Shown: positions 1 through 7,595, counted from the stretch's first letter. The stretch is 10,481 nucleotides of DNA from Bacteroidales bacterium (GCA_007131125.1 SLRE01000043.1:1-10481); one strand, 5' to 3'. Numbers and translations are program-made. The notes: generated from the sequence alone by a model not told the origin.

Positions 1-5
1 AAAAC

Positions 6-1406
6 TTATCTTGCACCCGGCAACCGGGCATCTAAAGTATGGAAGTTCTTAAAGGTGGTTCTGCCGCTGCGCACATTGGCTTCAAGATTTAAGGTTCGGG
101 CCACATTTCCGTTGGGCAGAAGCAATTCCAGGTTCAGGCTGTGGTCCCCTTCAGGAAGGGCCATCCGAGAGTAGTGAATGGAGTGGGGAAGTGTTTGCCA
201 GTTGCGGGTGTCGGCCTGTTCGGTCACTGCACCCAATATGCTGAACAAGGCCCCAATGCGCTCATCCTCTTTTCTGATGCGCTGCTCTGCCGCCTGCCTG
301 ATTGCCAGCCTCAAAAGGGCCTGTCCCATCTCACGCAGCATGCGGTCTTCGAGGGATTTAAAGGCAATGGCATTGATATCCTGGGCCAGGTAAAGGTCAG
401 CCGAACGATTGCCAGTGCGAAGGCGTGCGCCCACATAAACCGGTTTGCGCTCCACAAATTTTGGAAAAGCAACCCTTACAATGCGCAGGTCGCCAAGGTC
501 GCCGGAGGATTCCCCACCTAAGAAAAAAGGAAAAGAAAGTCCCATTTCTTCATTCACAAAATTTACCTGTCCGCCGCTTCCTCTCACAATGGTAAAGTTA
601 ATGCTCCATTCCTCTTTGACAGGCCCAAGACCATTTTGCCAGAAAAACACCAGATCGCCCGTACCGGCGTCCATACCGGGGTTATAGGTCATGTCAAAAA
701 GTTCTTCGTAATGGGCTGCCTGATCTCTGAATCCAGTACGGTATGCTGCACGAATCAGGTCTTTTTTTAGCTGGGGAGGAGGTTTTACGCCAAACAGGCT
801 GGCATAATCCTCGGTATAAATATTATAGGCATTGCGGTAGGCAATAAAGGCATTGTTGTAATCTCCGCTGGCATCATAGATAATACCCATGAGGTTGTGA
901 ATGAAGGCATCTCTCTGGTAACGGCCGGACCTGTTGGATCTGTCCTGCATGGCAGAAAGCCGGATGTTGAGCCTTCGGCATTCCACCAGGGCGGCTTCAA
1001 AATTTCCCAGATGGATATAGTTCATGGCCTTGTAGTAATGCACCATCAGCAGCTCAAAGTCCTCACCCCGGTATTCGGTCATATTGGGGTTGGTAAGCAG
1101 GGCAAGGGCTTCATCCATGTAATTGGTAAGAAAGTCTTCTCCAAGAATGTAGGCTTCTTCAAAAAAACGGTTGCTTTCCTGGTAATTGCCCAGCATATGG
1201 TGCACCACACCCTGGTTGAAAAGGTGCAACAGCCGGGTTCGGCGGCGGTCAGCACGCCGGTCTCTGGAAAGCACTTCTGCAGCCTCCTCTACCTTCCCGG
1301 CCCGGAAATAATTATGAAACTCCTGATGTTGCCGATAAAAAGAGCGGCAACCGGAAAGTCCCACCAAAAGGACCACCAAAAAAAGTATAACGGTTTTTTT
1401 GGCCAT
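6..1406 (-). CDS. COG3014-like TPR-containing lipoprotein
   Basis: This predicted lipoprotein has a short basic N-terminus, a hydrophobic stretch (residues 5-17) and a lipobox ending LSGC, so Cys20 is the likely lipidated residue. No acidic residues follow the Cys, so the surface-export signal described for some Bacteroidota lipoproteins is not seen and a periplasm-facing location is inferred. Residues about 58-90, 118-145 and 166-195 look like TPR helices, such as the helix pair around HYYKAMNYIHLGNFEAALVE. The middle carries a FFWQNGLGPVKEE segment, and the C-terminal third has an ADTRNWQTLPHSI segment; both resemble COG3014 proteins as I remember them. The function is unknown; TPR helices suggest protein-protein contacts. 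It follows the LpoB-family gene by 78 bp on the same strand, a pairing also found in gamma-proteobacteria. The ATG is chosen because it starts the signal peptide. No Shine-Dalgarno is present. The gene is complete, with TAA at positions 8-6. Confidence 0.85.
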   Translation of the reverse strand: MAKKTVILFLVVLLVGLSGCRSFYRQHQEFHNYFRAGKVEEAAEVLSRDRRADRRRTRLLHLFNQGVVHHMLGNYQESNRFFEEAYILGEDFLTNYMDEALALLTNPNMTEYRGEDFELLMVHYYKAMNYIHLGNFEAALVECRRLNIRLSAMQDRSNRSGRYQRDAFIHNLMGIIYDASGDYNNAFIAYRNAYNIYTEDYASLFGVKPPPQLKKDLIRAAYRTGFRDQAAHYEELFDMTYNPGMDAGTGDLVFFWQNGLGPVKEEWSINFTIVRGSGGQVNFVNEEMGLSFPFFLGGESSGDLGDLRIVRVAFPKFVERKPVYVGARLRTGNRSADLYLAQDINAIAFKSLEDRMLREMGQALLRLAIRQAAEQRIRKEDERIGALFSILGAVTEQADTRNWQTLPHSIHYSRMALPEGDHSLNLELLLPNGNVARTLNLEANVRSGRTTFKNFHTLDARLPGAR

Positions 1407-1420
1407 AGCTCAGGGGTTTA

Positions 1421-1457
1421 TAAAAAACCCTCCTGCCTTTTACCGAAGCCTGAGGGT
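1421..1457 (-). terminator. Terminator-like hairpin between the two lipoprotein genes
   Basis: Read on the minus strand, ACCCTC pairs with GAGGGT (plus-strand positions 1452-1457 and 1427-1432). A further inner stem GCTT/AGGC is possible across a 2x2 internal loop. A run of six T follows at once (1427-1422). The hairpin sits between the LpoB-family stop and the TPR lipoprotein start, ending about 15 nt before that start codon. No promoter of the expected type is visible between it and the gene, so it probably acts as a partial terminator or attenuator rather than a full stop. On the plus strand a T-run also follows at some distance, so it could act in both directions. Confidence 0.55.
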
Positions 1458-1484
1458 AGAAGTTTTTTATCCAGAGAAAACGGT

Positions 1485-2069
1485 TTAATTTCTTACTGTT
1501 TTCTTGATTTGTTTTTCACCGATCCAGACCTTTTCATTGGTTTCCATGTCGGAAAGCTCCAGATTGACCTGGTAGTAGATGACCCTGTCGCGGCCGTGCT
1601 GATCAACTATGGAGTTCATGGTGCCGGTAAGCATATAGTCGGCACCTATTTCACGGCGCCAGCGGGCCATGGTTTCCGGAGAAGCAAACTCCTGCTGGTC
1701 GGCCCTTTCTTCTCGCATAAGCTCCCTGAACTCTGCACCCTGAACAACCCTTACCATTCCGCTATTGATAAACTCCCTTTCCATATTTCTTACAAAGGTT
1801 TCAGCATCAATATGCTCGTGGCTTCTGTTGCGCACCTCCCCAACAATGACCACAGGAGAACGCTCATTTCTGTCTTCGAAACGCGAAAGCCAGGGGCGGC
1901 TCAGCACATCGCTGATCATTTCTTCTGCTACAAGGCGGGAATCGGTGTCATTCCAGCGGCCACTCAAATCTATGGCCCGGTCGGGTTCAACACGGGTAAC
2001 GGTCCGGCGTTGACAGCTTCCGGCAAGTACTACCAGAATAAGCAAAGGGATAAAGAAAAGCTTTTTCAT
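1485..2069 (-). CDS. lpoB: LpoB/YcfM-family lipoprotein (penicillin-binding protein activator family)
   Basis: This 194-residue lipoprotein has signal MKKLFFIPLLILVVLAGSC, with lipobox LAGSC and lipidated Cys19. The mature part matches the LpoB fold: a VVIVGEVRNRSHEHID strand-turn segment (73-88), a helix with FVRNMEREFINSGMVRVV (92-109), ADYMLTGTMNSI (143-154) and a C-terminal NEKVWIGEKQIKK (178-190). In E. coli, LpoB is an outer-membrane lipoprotein that reaches the periplasm and activates the peptidoglycan synthase PBP1b by contacting its UB2H domain. Whether this homologue has the same partner is not known. The linker between Cys19 and the folded domain is short, about 50 residues. It lies 94 bp downstream of the hybrid kinase gene and 78 bp upstream of the TPR lipoprotein, on the same strand. 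CsgG-like lipoproteins are a related alternative, but the motifs and length favour LpoB. Confidence 0.85.
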   Translation of the reverse strand: MKKLFFIPLLILVVLAGSCQRRTVTRVEPDRAIDLSGRWNDTDSRLVAEEMISDVLSRPWLSRFEDRNERSPVVIVGEVRNRSHEHIDAETFVRNMEREFINSGMVRVVQGAEFRELMREERADQQEFASPETMARWRREIGADYMLTGTMNSIVDQHGRDRVIYYQVNLELSDMETNEKVWIGEKQIKKTVRN

Positions 2070-2155
2070 CGTCTGTTTATTTTAAGTTTGCTTTTAAGAT
2101 GCTTGGGTTGTATGTTTTCGCCATTTCAAAAACTATGCCGAACAAAATATCGGAA

Positions 2156-2163
2156 CAAAGGTA
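2156..2163 (-). promoter_or_regulatory. Possible Bacteroidota -7 box (TACCTTTG) for the lipoprotein pair
   Basis: The minus strand reads TACCTTTG here, a full match to the Bacteroidota -7 consensus TAnnTTTG. It lies immediately after the stop codon of the hybrid kinase and would give a leader of about 80 nt for the LpoB-family gene. No TTG/TTTG -33 element is visible at the expected distance upstream, so this is a weak call. Read-through from the kinase gene is the alternative. Confidence 0.3.
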
Positions 2164-5145
2164 TTAATTCCTTTCTTTCCATTTCTTTAAAATTTTATAT
2201 AATTGCTGCTCTTTTACCGGCTTGGGAAGATAGTCGTCCAGCCCTTCTTCCAGAAATCTTTCCTGGTCTCCTTCAAGGGCTTCTGCAGTAATGGCAATTA
2301 TTGGCGGGATTTTTTGGTACTTTTCCTTTAGTTTTTTGGTTATGGTAATTCCATCCATATCGGGAAGGCGTATGTCCATTAAAATGACATCGTACTTTTC
2401 CTCTTCGAAAAGATTAAAGACCTCTTTTCCGGAAGTGGAAACATCCACCTGGCATTTAAAACCCTTCAGTATCATAGAAAGAACCTGGTGGTTTACAAAC
2501 TGGTCTTCAACAACCAGCACTTTCATTCCTAGGGCAGAATTGTTTTCAGGCTCATGGTCCGGTTTGGAATAATTCCCGTTTTTTTTCAAAAGGGTTACCG
2601 GTACCTCAAACCAGAAGCAACTTCCTTTTCCGGGACTGCTTTCCACTCCAATGGTTCCCTGCATTTGTTCAACCAGCTCTTTGCTGATAGCCAGGCCAAG
2701 TCCTGCACCCTGGTAGGGGCGGCTCAGGGACTGATCCACCTGTGAAAATTTCTGGAATAAAAACCTCTGGTCTTCTTCCCTGATACCCGGGCCGTTATCT
2801 TTTACTTCCATGCGCAAATAATCTTTGCATTTCTCTCCTCCCTTCCTGAACTCTCCTTTTAATATAACAAAACCACCCCTTTGAGTAAACTTAAGGGCAT
2901 TGCCAATAAGGTTGGAAAGCACTTCTGAAATTTTATAGGCATCTGCTTCAATGATATATTTCAGGGTCTCCGGGGCTTCTGCTTTAAGGGAAATATTTTT
3001 TTGTATGGCTGCCGGCTGAAAAAGGGAAATGGTTTTTTCAAGCAGGGAAGGAATCATTATCTGATCCCTGCGATTATTTCTTTTCCCGGCCCCTGAGCGG
3101 GAAATTTCAAGGAGATTATTGACAAGATACAGCAGGTTGCCTGATGATTCTTTCAGGATTTCAAGCATCTCTTTTTGTTCCCGGTTCAGCCTGGATTTTA
3201 ACAACAGGCCTGTAGTGCCAATAATGCCATTCAAAGGGGTGCGCATTTCATGGCTCATGTTGGTAAGAAACTGTTGTTTGGTTTCGGCGGCCCTGCGGGC
3301 AACTTCCAGGTCTTTTTCCAGTTTCCGTGTTTCCAGCTCACGCGTGATATCGCTGGTTACCGCTACCGAACCAACAAACTTCCCTTCCGAATCAAAGTAG
3401 GGAGTACTGCTGATGCGCATCCAGATGATCTCTCCGCATTTTTTACGGAAACGCATCTCGTATTTCCCATCAAGGCCTTTTTCTCTTTCCCGTACCTTTT
3501 CATCCAGCATCCTGTGGTCTTCCGGCAAAATCAATGTGTCTTTTATGCTTTGTCCTTCCAGTTCCCCTTCCTCATAACCGGTAATCTCCTCCAACTGTTT
3601 GTTTACAAAGATGATTTCTCCGGCTTTGTTAATGGTGATGAGTCCTTCCGAAATGGTGTTTACCAGGGTTTGATAATTTTTGCGGCTTCGGTCCAGTTCT
3701 TTTTGGTATTGAATGCGGGAAAGAGCTACCGAGGCCATGCGGGCAATTGTTTCAATAAAGGGTATGTTTACTGAGGTTTTCTCTCCAAGCAACAATGCAA
3801 GTGACCCGTAAAGTGTATCCCTGGTGCGCAGGCCGCAAACCAGAATTTTTCCAACTTTCAGCAATTTTTCCAGTTTTTGGCAGTCATCCCTGGAAATACT
3901 TCCCATAGTCAGGCCCATTAAACCTTCTTTGGGTTGCTGAACATTGTGCTGAACGAGTTTGTGATAAGATGAGCTATGCGAACTTAACGGGAAATTCTTG
4001 TTAAAAACCGGAAAACCAAGCACTTCTTCCAGGTCTTTCTGGGTTTTTTCTCCGGCATTGATGTATTTTACGAAGAGCCCCCCCTGTTCCTTACGATAAG
4101 CACTTACCACAACGGTTCCCTCTCCGAAAAAAAACTGAAGCTTTTTTCCAATAAAGGTAAAAACCTCGTCCTCGGTTTGCAGTTCCATTATTTCAATGGC
4201 CACTTCTGAAAGAAATCCGAGCCTGGCGGTATATAATTCTTTTTGGCGGTCGGCAACCACCCTGGAATGAATATTTTTGGAAACCACAAGCATTCTGCCG
4301 GGTTTGTTTTGCGGGGCACTCCAGGTAAGGACGCCCTTTTCCTGCCACCAGTTCCATTCTCCTTTTTGGTCTTTTATCCTGTGTTCCGAAAAAAATGCCG
4401 GCTCAATCCCTTTCAGGTGATCTTCCAGTTTTTGTTCAACCACGGGAAGGTCGGCAGGATGGATAAGTGCTTTCCAGTCTCCTATACTGTGGGGGCTGTC
4501 TTGCTGCCGGTATCCCTGGAAAGTTTTCCATGAGCTGGAGAAAACAACTTTACCGGATGCCAGGTCCCAGTCCCAGTAACCGTCGTTGGAAGACTCCAAT
4601 GCAAGCGAGATGCGTTGTTTGCTCTCCAGTAGTTTTTGCCCGGTTTGAATACGGTCAATCAGGCCTGTAAAGGTTTCGGTAATGATTTTCCAGAATTTTT
4701 CCTCTCGCTTACCAAATGGCTTTACATTGGCCACCCGGTCTATGCCTAAAAACCCGAAGAAGTTCCCGTTTTTTTCAAGGATTTGAAGGCTGAGGGACTG
4801 TATTTTCCCTATGCTAATGATCCGTTCTTCCAAACCGGACAAGCCCGGCAGGGATGCCGGATCATTAATGGTAACCGGGGCTTTCTTGTTGAGGAGGGGC
4901 ATCAGGTTGGGCAGGTCTTCAAGGGGTAGGGCCTGTAAATCATCCAGCTGCCCTGCTATGCCCGGCGCACACCACTCATGGGTGTTGGAAACAGTTGAGC
5001 GGTCTTCATCCTTCAGAAACAAATAACATCGATCCGCTCCAAACAATTGTCCGATTTGGCGGAGGGATTGATCCACTGCTTCATCAAAATTGTCAGGACT
5101 TGCGTTTACAAACCGGGTTGTTATGTCAAATAAGACATTCTCCAT
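2164..5145 (-). CDS. Hybrid sensor histidine kinase, GAF-PAS-GAF-PAS-HisKA-HATPase-REC
   Basis: This is a cytoplasmic hybrid kinase of 993 residues; no membrane segment or signal peptide is seen. Domains in order are GAF 1 (about 10-165, with HEWC at 56-59), a tryptophan-rich PAS_3-type domain (about 175-297), GAF 2 (about 312-478) and a PAS/PAC domain (about 488-605). HisKA follows with the H-box SHEMRTPLNG and phospho-acceptor His632. The HATPase has N-box NLIGNALKFT (745-754), DNGPGI (783-788), FQKF (797-800) and GAGLGLAIS (813-821). A C-terminal receiver (874-990) has the acidic pair E880/D881, phospho-acceptor Asp924, Thr953 and Lys975. All catalytic residues are present, so both kinase and receiver should work. 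There is no HPt or DNA-binding output, so phosphate must pass to a partner outside the window. It is divergent from the ABC transporter operon and upstream of the lipoprotein pair. The signal is not identifiable. The ATG at 5145 starts the first GAF domain directly; no Shine-Dalgarno is seen. Confidence 0.93.
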   Translation of the reverse strand: MENVLFDITTRFVNASPDNFDEAVDQSLRQIGQLFGADRCYLFLKDEDRSTVSNTHEWCAPGIAGQLDDLQALPLEDLPNLMPLLNKKAPVTINDPASLPGLSGLEERIISIGKIQSLSLQILEKNGNFFGFLGIDRVANVKPFGKREEKFWKIITETFTGLIDRIQTGQKLLESKQRISLALESSNDGYWDWDLASGKVVFSSSWKTFQGYRQQDSPHSIGDWKALIHPADLPVVEQKLEDHLKGIEPAFFSEHRIKDQKGEWNWWQEKGVLTWSAPQNKPGRMLVVSKNIHSRVVADRQKELYTARLGFLSEVAIEIMELQTEDEVFTFIGKKLQFFFGEGTVVVSAYRKEQGGLFVKYINAGEKTQKDLEEVLGFPVFNKNFPLSSHSSSYHKLVQHNVQQPKEGLMGLTMGSISRDDCQKLEKLLKVGKILVCGLRTRDTLYGSLALLLGEKTSVNIPFIETIARMASVALSRIQYQKELDRSRKNYQTLVNTISEGLITINKAGEIIFVNKQLEEITGYEEGELEGQSIKDTLILPEDHRMLDEKVREREKGLDGKYEMRFRKKCGEIIWMRISSTPYFDSEGKFVGSVAVTSDITRELETRKLEKDLEVARRAAETKQQFLTNMSHEMRTPLNGIIGTTGLLLKSRLNREQKEMLEILKESSGNLLYLVNNLLEISRSGAGKRNNRRDQIMIPSLLEKTISLFQPAAIQKNISLKAEAPETLKYIIEADAYKISEVLSNLIGNALKFTQRGGFVILKGEFRKGGEKCKDYLRMEVKDNGPGIREEDQRFLFQKFSQVDQSLSRPYQGAGLGLAISKELVEQMQGTIGVESSPGKGSCFWFEVPVTLLKKNGNYSKPDHEPENNSALGMKVLVVEDQFVNHQVLSMILKGFKCQVDVSTSGKEVFNLFEEEKYDVILMDIRLPDMDGITITKKLKEKYQKIPPIIAITAEALEGDQERFLEEGLDDYLPKPVKEQQLYKILKKWKERN

Positions 5146-5149
5146 CAGG

Positions 5150-5200
5150 TTGGTTTAAGCATGATTGGTTTCCCTTGAAGTGCTGATCCATAATTGGTTT
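5150..5200. repeat. Three copies of TTGGTTT upstream of the kinase
   Basis: TTGGTTT occurs at 5150-5156, 5165-5171 and 5194-5200 (AAACCAA on the kinase strand). The second and third copies extend to ATGATTGGTTT and ATAATTGGTTT, matching at 10 of 11 positions. The copies start 15 and 29 nt apart, and the nearest one is only four bases from the kinase start codon. Such spacing could reflect repeated binding of a regulator, but a chance origin in AT-rich DNA is possible. Confidence 0.35.
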
Positions 5201-5428
5201 TGGCATTATTAGCCGGAAAATCCTCCATAATACTATGGTGAAAAATTTATTCAAAAAACGGACTAAACCGGCATGATAAAAATAAACACTCCCACAAGTA
5301 AATTTCTATGTATTTCACTTAATCGTGTTCAAGCATAAATTCCTATTGAATTTAAGGGAATGCACCAAACTTTTTAAGGGAACCATGGAAATTCATTAAT
5401 TATCGCATAAAATTCCAGCGGCTGCCAT

Positions 5429-5472
5429 AAGTTGTTCGCTTTTATACATTGGGTGAACGCTTGCGAACACTT
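5429..5472. promoter_or_regulatory. Inverted repeat, possible operator or enhancer site
   Basis: The left arm AAGTTGTTCGC (5429-5439) and right arm GCGAACACTT (5463-5472) form ten pairs with one bulged T, around a 23-nt spacer. It lies about 120-160 bp upstream of the membrane fusion protein start codon. It could be a binding site for a dimeric regulator. As RNA it would be a hairpin followed by a short T-run, but no plus-strand gene lies upstream for it to terminate. Confidence 0.45.
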
Positions 5473-5533
5473 TTTGGATTAGATTTCCAGCTGTTAATTC
5501 GTATGTTGCTGCATTTTAGGTTTTTGTGGGACG

Positions 5534-5549
5534 TGGCACAATAATGGAT
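5534..5549 (+). promoter_or_regulatory. Sigma-54-like promoter candidate for the transporter operon
   Basis: TGGCAC (5534-5539) matches the sigma-54 -24 element perfectly. At the correct spacing stands TGGAT (5545-5549) against the -12 consensus TTGCA/T: the conserved G (5547) is kept, but the C after it is replaced by A. Transcription would start near 5559, giving a leader of about 33 nt. The imperfect -12 element makes this only a candidate. Confidence 0.3.
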
Positions 5550-5579
5550 ATTGTTTTCCCGAATTTCGAATTTTCCAAA

Positions 5580-5587
5580 TAGCTTTG
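5580..5587 (+). promoter_or_regulatory. TAGCTTTG -7-like box adjoining the start codon
   Basis: TAGCTTTG is a full match to the Bacteroidota TAnnTTTG -7 box, but it ends only four bases before the ATG at 5592. Use of this box would put the transcript start at or very near the start codon, giving a leaderless or nearly leaderless mRNA. The only TTG upstream (5551-5553) is 26 nt away, longer than the usual spacing of roughly 17-23. The box could be chance. Confidence 0.25.
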
Positions 5588-5591
5588 TGTT

Positions 5592-6842
5592 ATGGATAAG
5601 ATCATAAAAAAGAAAAAGTGGACAGCAAAAAAAATTGCCACCATTGCAGGAATAACCCTTTTCGGGGTATTTGTTGTTCATTTGATGTTTTTCCGCGATA
5701 GCAGCAGCAGGCTCTATGTGGACAAAGACAAAATGACCATTTCATCTGTTGAGCAGGGTCGCTTCCAGGAATTTATCCCGGTTGACGGGGTGGTTCGACC
5801 CATTGTCACCATTTATGTGGATGCCGTTTTTGGAGGACGGGTGGAAGAAATTTATGTAAGAGATGGTGCCCAGGTTGAGGAAGGAGACAAAATCCTTCGC
5901 TTATCCAATGCCCAGATCGAAATGAGCTATATGCAACAGGAGAACCAGGCCCTGGAAGTACTTGACCGGGTTCAGAATACCCGTCTTGGACTGGAAAGAA
6001 ACATGTTTAACCTGGAACGGCAGCAGGCAGACCTTGAATACCGCCTGGATATTGCAAGAAAAGCCTTCGCAAGAAAAAAATCATTTTTTGAGCAAGGGGT
6101 TATTGCCGATGAAGAATATGAAAATGCAGAAAGGGAATATAAATTCGCCAATCGCCATTATGAAATCGGATTGCGAACCATGCAGCACGACTCCATGTAC
6201 GTTTCCACACAGTTGAAGCAACTCAACCAGTCGATCTCACGACTTGAAGAAAACATCAATATGCTGCATGACAATCTTGACAACCTGATCGTGCGTGCAC
6301 CCATCAGCGGACAACTCTCATCCTTTAATTCTGAGCGGGGCGAAACCAAATCTTCAGGAGAAAACCTCGGACAGATTGATGTGCTGGATGGATTCCGCCT
6401 GCGTGCCCGTATCGACGAAAGGTATGTAAACCGCACCTATGTCGGACAACCTGCTTCTTTCGAGTATGGAGGAGAAACCTATGAATTGGAGATCAGCAAA
6501 ATATACAGCAATATTACCGGAGGAGCGTTTGAAGTGGATATGCAATTCAACGGTAGCGAACCAGAGGGTATCCGCAGGGGGCAGACCATACAACTCAGGC
6601 TGCAGTTCAGCGGTATAGCCGACGCACTGATCATCCCAAGGGGAGGTTTTTACCAGGAAACCGGTGGAAACTGGATCTATGTAGTAGACCCATCCGGATC
6701 ACAGGCCGTAAGAAGACCCATCCGCATCGGCCGCCAGAACATCCACCACTACGAAGTACTTGAAGGGCTGGAGCCTGGCGAAAGAGTAATTACCTCTTCC
6801 TATGACGCCTTTGGAGCAAAAGACCGATTAATTTTCAGATAA
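5592..6842 (+). CDS. MacA/HlyD-like periplasmic membrane fusion (adaptor) protein
   Basis: This 416-residue adaptor would link an inner-membrane ABC transporter to the periplasm, and in tripartite systems to a TolC-type outer-membrane channel. A lysine-rich N-terminus precedes one membrane anchor (about 15-34), with the rest in the periplasm. The first lipoyl half is at about 70-108 (GGRVEEIYVRDGAQVEEGDKI). A long alpha-helical hairpin with coiled-coil character follows at about 110-230, then the second lipoyl half (NLIVRAPISGQLSSF, 231-245), a beta-barrel (about 267-340) and a membrane-proximal domain to the C-terminus (IIPRGGFYQ, GLEPGERVITSSYDAFG). The ATG is chosen because the membrane anchor lies just behind it and the next Met is residue 32. 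It is followed 48 bp later by the ABC ATPase, which supports a MacA-like role over an RND adaptor. The substrate is unknown. There is no Shine-Dalgarno; expression may depend on the elements at 5534-5587. Confidence 0.93.
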   Translation: MDKIIKKKKWTAKKIATIAGITLFGVFVVHLMFFRDSSSRLYVDKDKMTISSVEQGRFQEFIPVDGVVRPIVTIYVDAVFGGRVEEIYVRDGAQVEEGDKILRLSNAQIEMSYMQQENQALEVLDRVQNTRLGLERNMFNLERQQADLEYRLDIARKAFARKKSFFEQGVIADEEYENAEREYKFANRHYEIGLRTMQHDSMYVSTQLKQLNQSISRLEENINMLHDNLDNLIVRAPISGQLSSFNSERGETKSSGENLGQIDVLDGFRLRARIDERYVNRTYVGQPASFEYGGETYELEISKIYSNITGGAFEVDMQFNGSEPEGIRRGQTIQLRLQFSGIADALIIPRGGFYQETGGNWIYVVDPSGSQAVRRPIRIGRQNIHHYEVLEGLEPGERVITSSYDAFGAKDRLIFR

Positions 6843-6890
6843 TCCAAAATTTCAAAAAAAATAGTAACTTTTCACCAAAATTTTACAACC

Positions 6891-7595
6891 ATGATCAAGA
6901 CAGTAGACCTGACCAAAGTTTTTCGCACCGAAGAGGTGGAAACCACTGCCCTTAACAATGTGTCCTTCGAAATAAAAGAAGGAGAGTTTGTAGCCATAAT
7001 GGGACCTTCGGGTTGCGGCAAATCAACCCTGCTAAACATAATGGGCCTTCTTGACAACCCCTCAGGAGGTGAATATTTTTTCCTGGAGCAGGAAGTGTCT
7101 AATTATTCAGAAAAACAACGCGCAAACCTTCGCAAGAAAAATATCGGCTTTGTTTTCCAGAATTTTAACCTCATTGACGAGCTGAGTGTTTTTGAAAACA
7201 TTGAGCTGCCACTGATTTATCTTGGCTACAGCTCCTCGGACAGGAAAAAACGCGTTGAGGAGGTATTGGAGCAAATGCAGATCATGCATCGCAAAAACCA
7301 CTTCCCCCTGCAGCTTTCTGGTGGACAACAACAAAGGGTGGCCGTGTGCCGTGCTGTAGTGGCCAGACCACACATCATCCTGGCCGACGAGCCCACCGGT
7401 AACCTGGACTCTACCCACGGCGACGAAGTGATGAACCTGCTGGAAACCCTTAATAAAAACGGAACCACCATCATCATGGTGACCCACTCCCAGCGTGATG
7501 CTTCCTATGCTCAACGCATTATCAGACTCTTTGACGGGCAAATCGTTACCGAAGACAAAGCCACAGAGTTTGTTCTGAGCTCTACAACACAATAA
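6891..7595 (+). CDS. ABC transporter ATP-binding protein, MacB/LolD/FtsE type
   Basis: This 234-residue cytoplasmic ATPase powers an FtsX-like permease. It has Walker A GPSGCGKST (38-46), Q-loop Gln90 in FVFQNFNLI, signature LSGGQQQRVA (142-151), Walker B IILADEPTGNLD (162-173) with catalytic Glu167, and H-loop His199 in MVTHS. The length and the LADEPTGNLDS motif are typical of the MacB/LolD/FtsE group, which drives mechanotransmission rather than classical import. All catalytic residues are intact. The adaptor gene ends 48 bp upstream, and that gap contains a CCAAAATTT direct repeat (6844 and 6875) but no clear promoter, so the two are probably co-transcribed. A strong terminator follows 28 bp after the stop. 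The permease it most likely serves starts beyond that terminator. LolD or FtsE are alternatives by sequence, but the adaptor upstream and the two-half permeases downstream favour a MacB-like complex. Confidence 0.95.
   Translation: MIKTVDLTKVFRTEEVETTALNNVSFEIKEGEFVAIMGPSGCGKSTLLNIMGLLDNPSGGEYFFLEQEVSNYSEKQRANLRKKNIGFVFQNFNLIDELSVFENIELPLIYLGYSSSDRKKRVEEVLEQMQIMHRKNHFPLQLSGGQQQRVAVCRAVVARPHIILADEPTGNLDSTHGDEVMNLLETLNKNGTTIIMVTHSQRDASYAQRIIRLFDGQIVTEDKATEFVLSSTTQ

Larger units (their letters stand above)
5146..5591. other. Divergent AT-rich intergenic control region
   Basis: This stretch separates the minus-strand kinase from the plus-strand transporter operon and has no credible gene: open frames are short and overlap the flanking genes in the wrong frame. 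Control elements for both directions are expected here. The left part holds a threefold TTGGTTT repeat. The right part holds an inverted repeat, a sigma-54-like sequence and a -7-like box, listed separately. Between about 5201 and 5428 I see only AT-rich DNA with no clear motif. I find no good TAnnTTTG box for the kinase. Confidence 0.7.

Noticed and set aside
897..2291. A 464-codon open frame on the plus strand, antisense to both lipoprotein genes
   Set aside because: It overlaps two convincing lipoprotein genes and the end of the kinase, runs through the intergenic hairpin, and its protein has no domain, signal or family-like motif. It is a shadow of codon use on the other strand.
5442..5681. 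A 79-codon minus-strand open frame in the divergent region
   Set aside because: It overlaps the start of the adaptor gene, has an odd composition and no recognisable family, and its start shows no support.
6864..6871. TAACTTTT before the ABC ATPase, considered as a -7 box
   Set aside because: It misses the final G of TAnnTTTG, has no -33 partner, and the 48-bp gap after the adaptor fits co-transcription.
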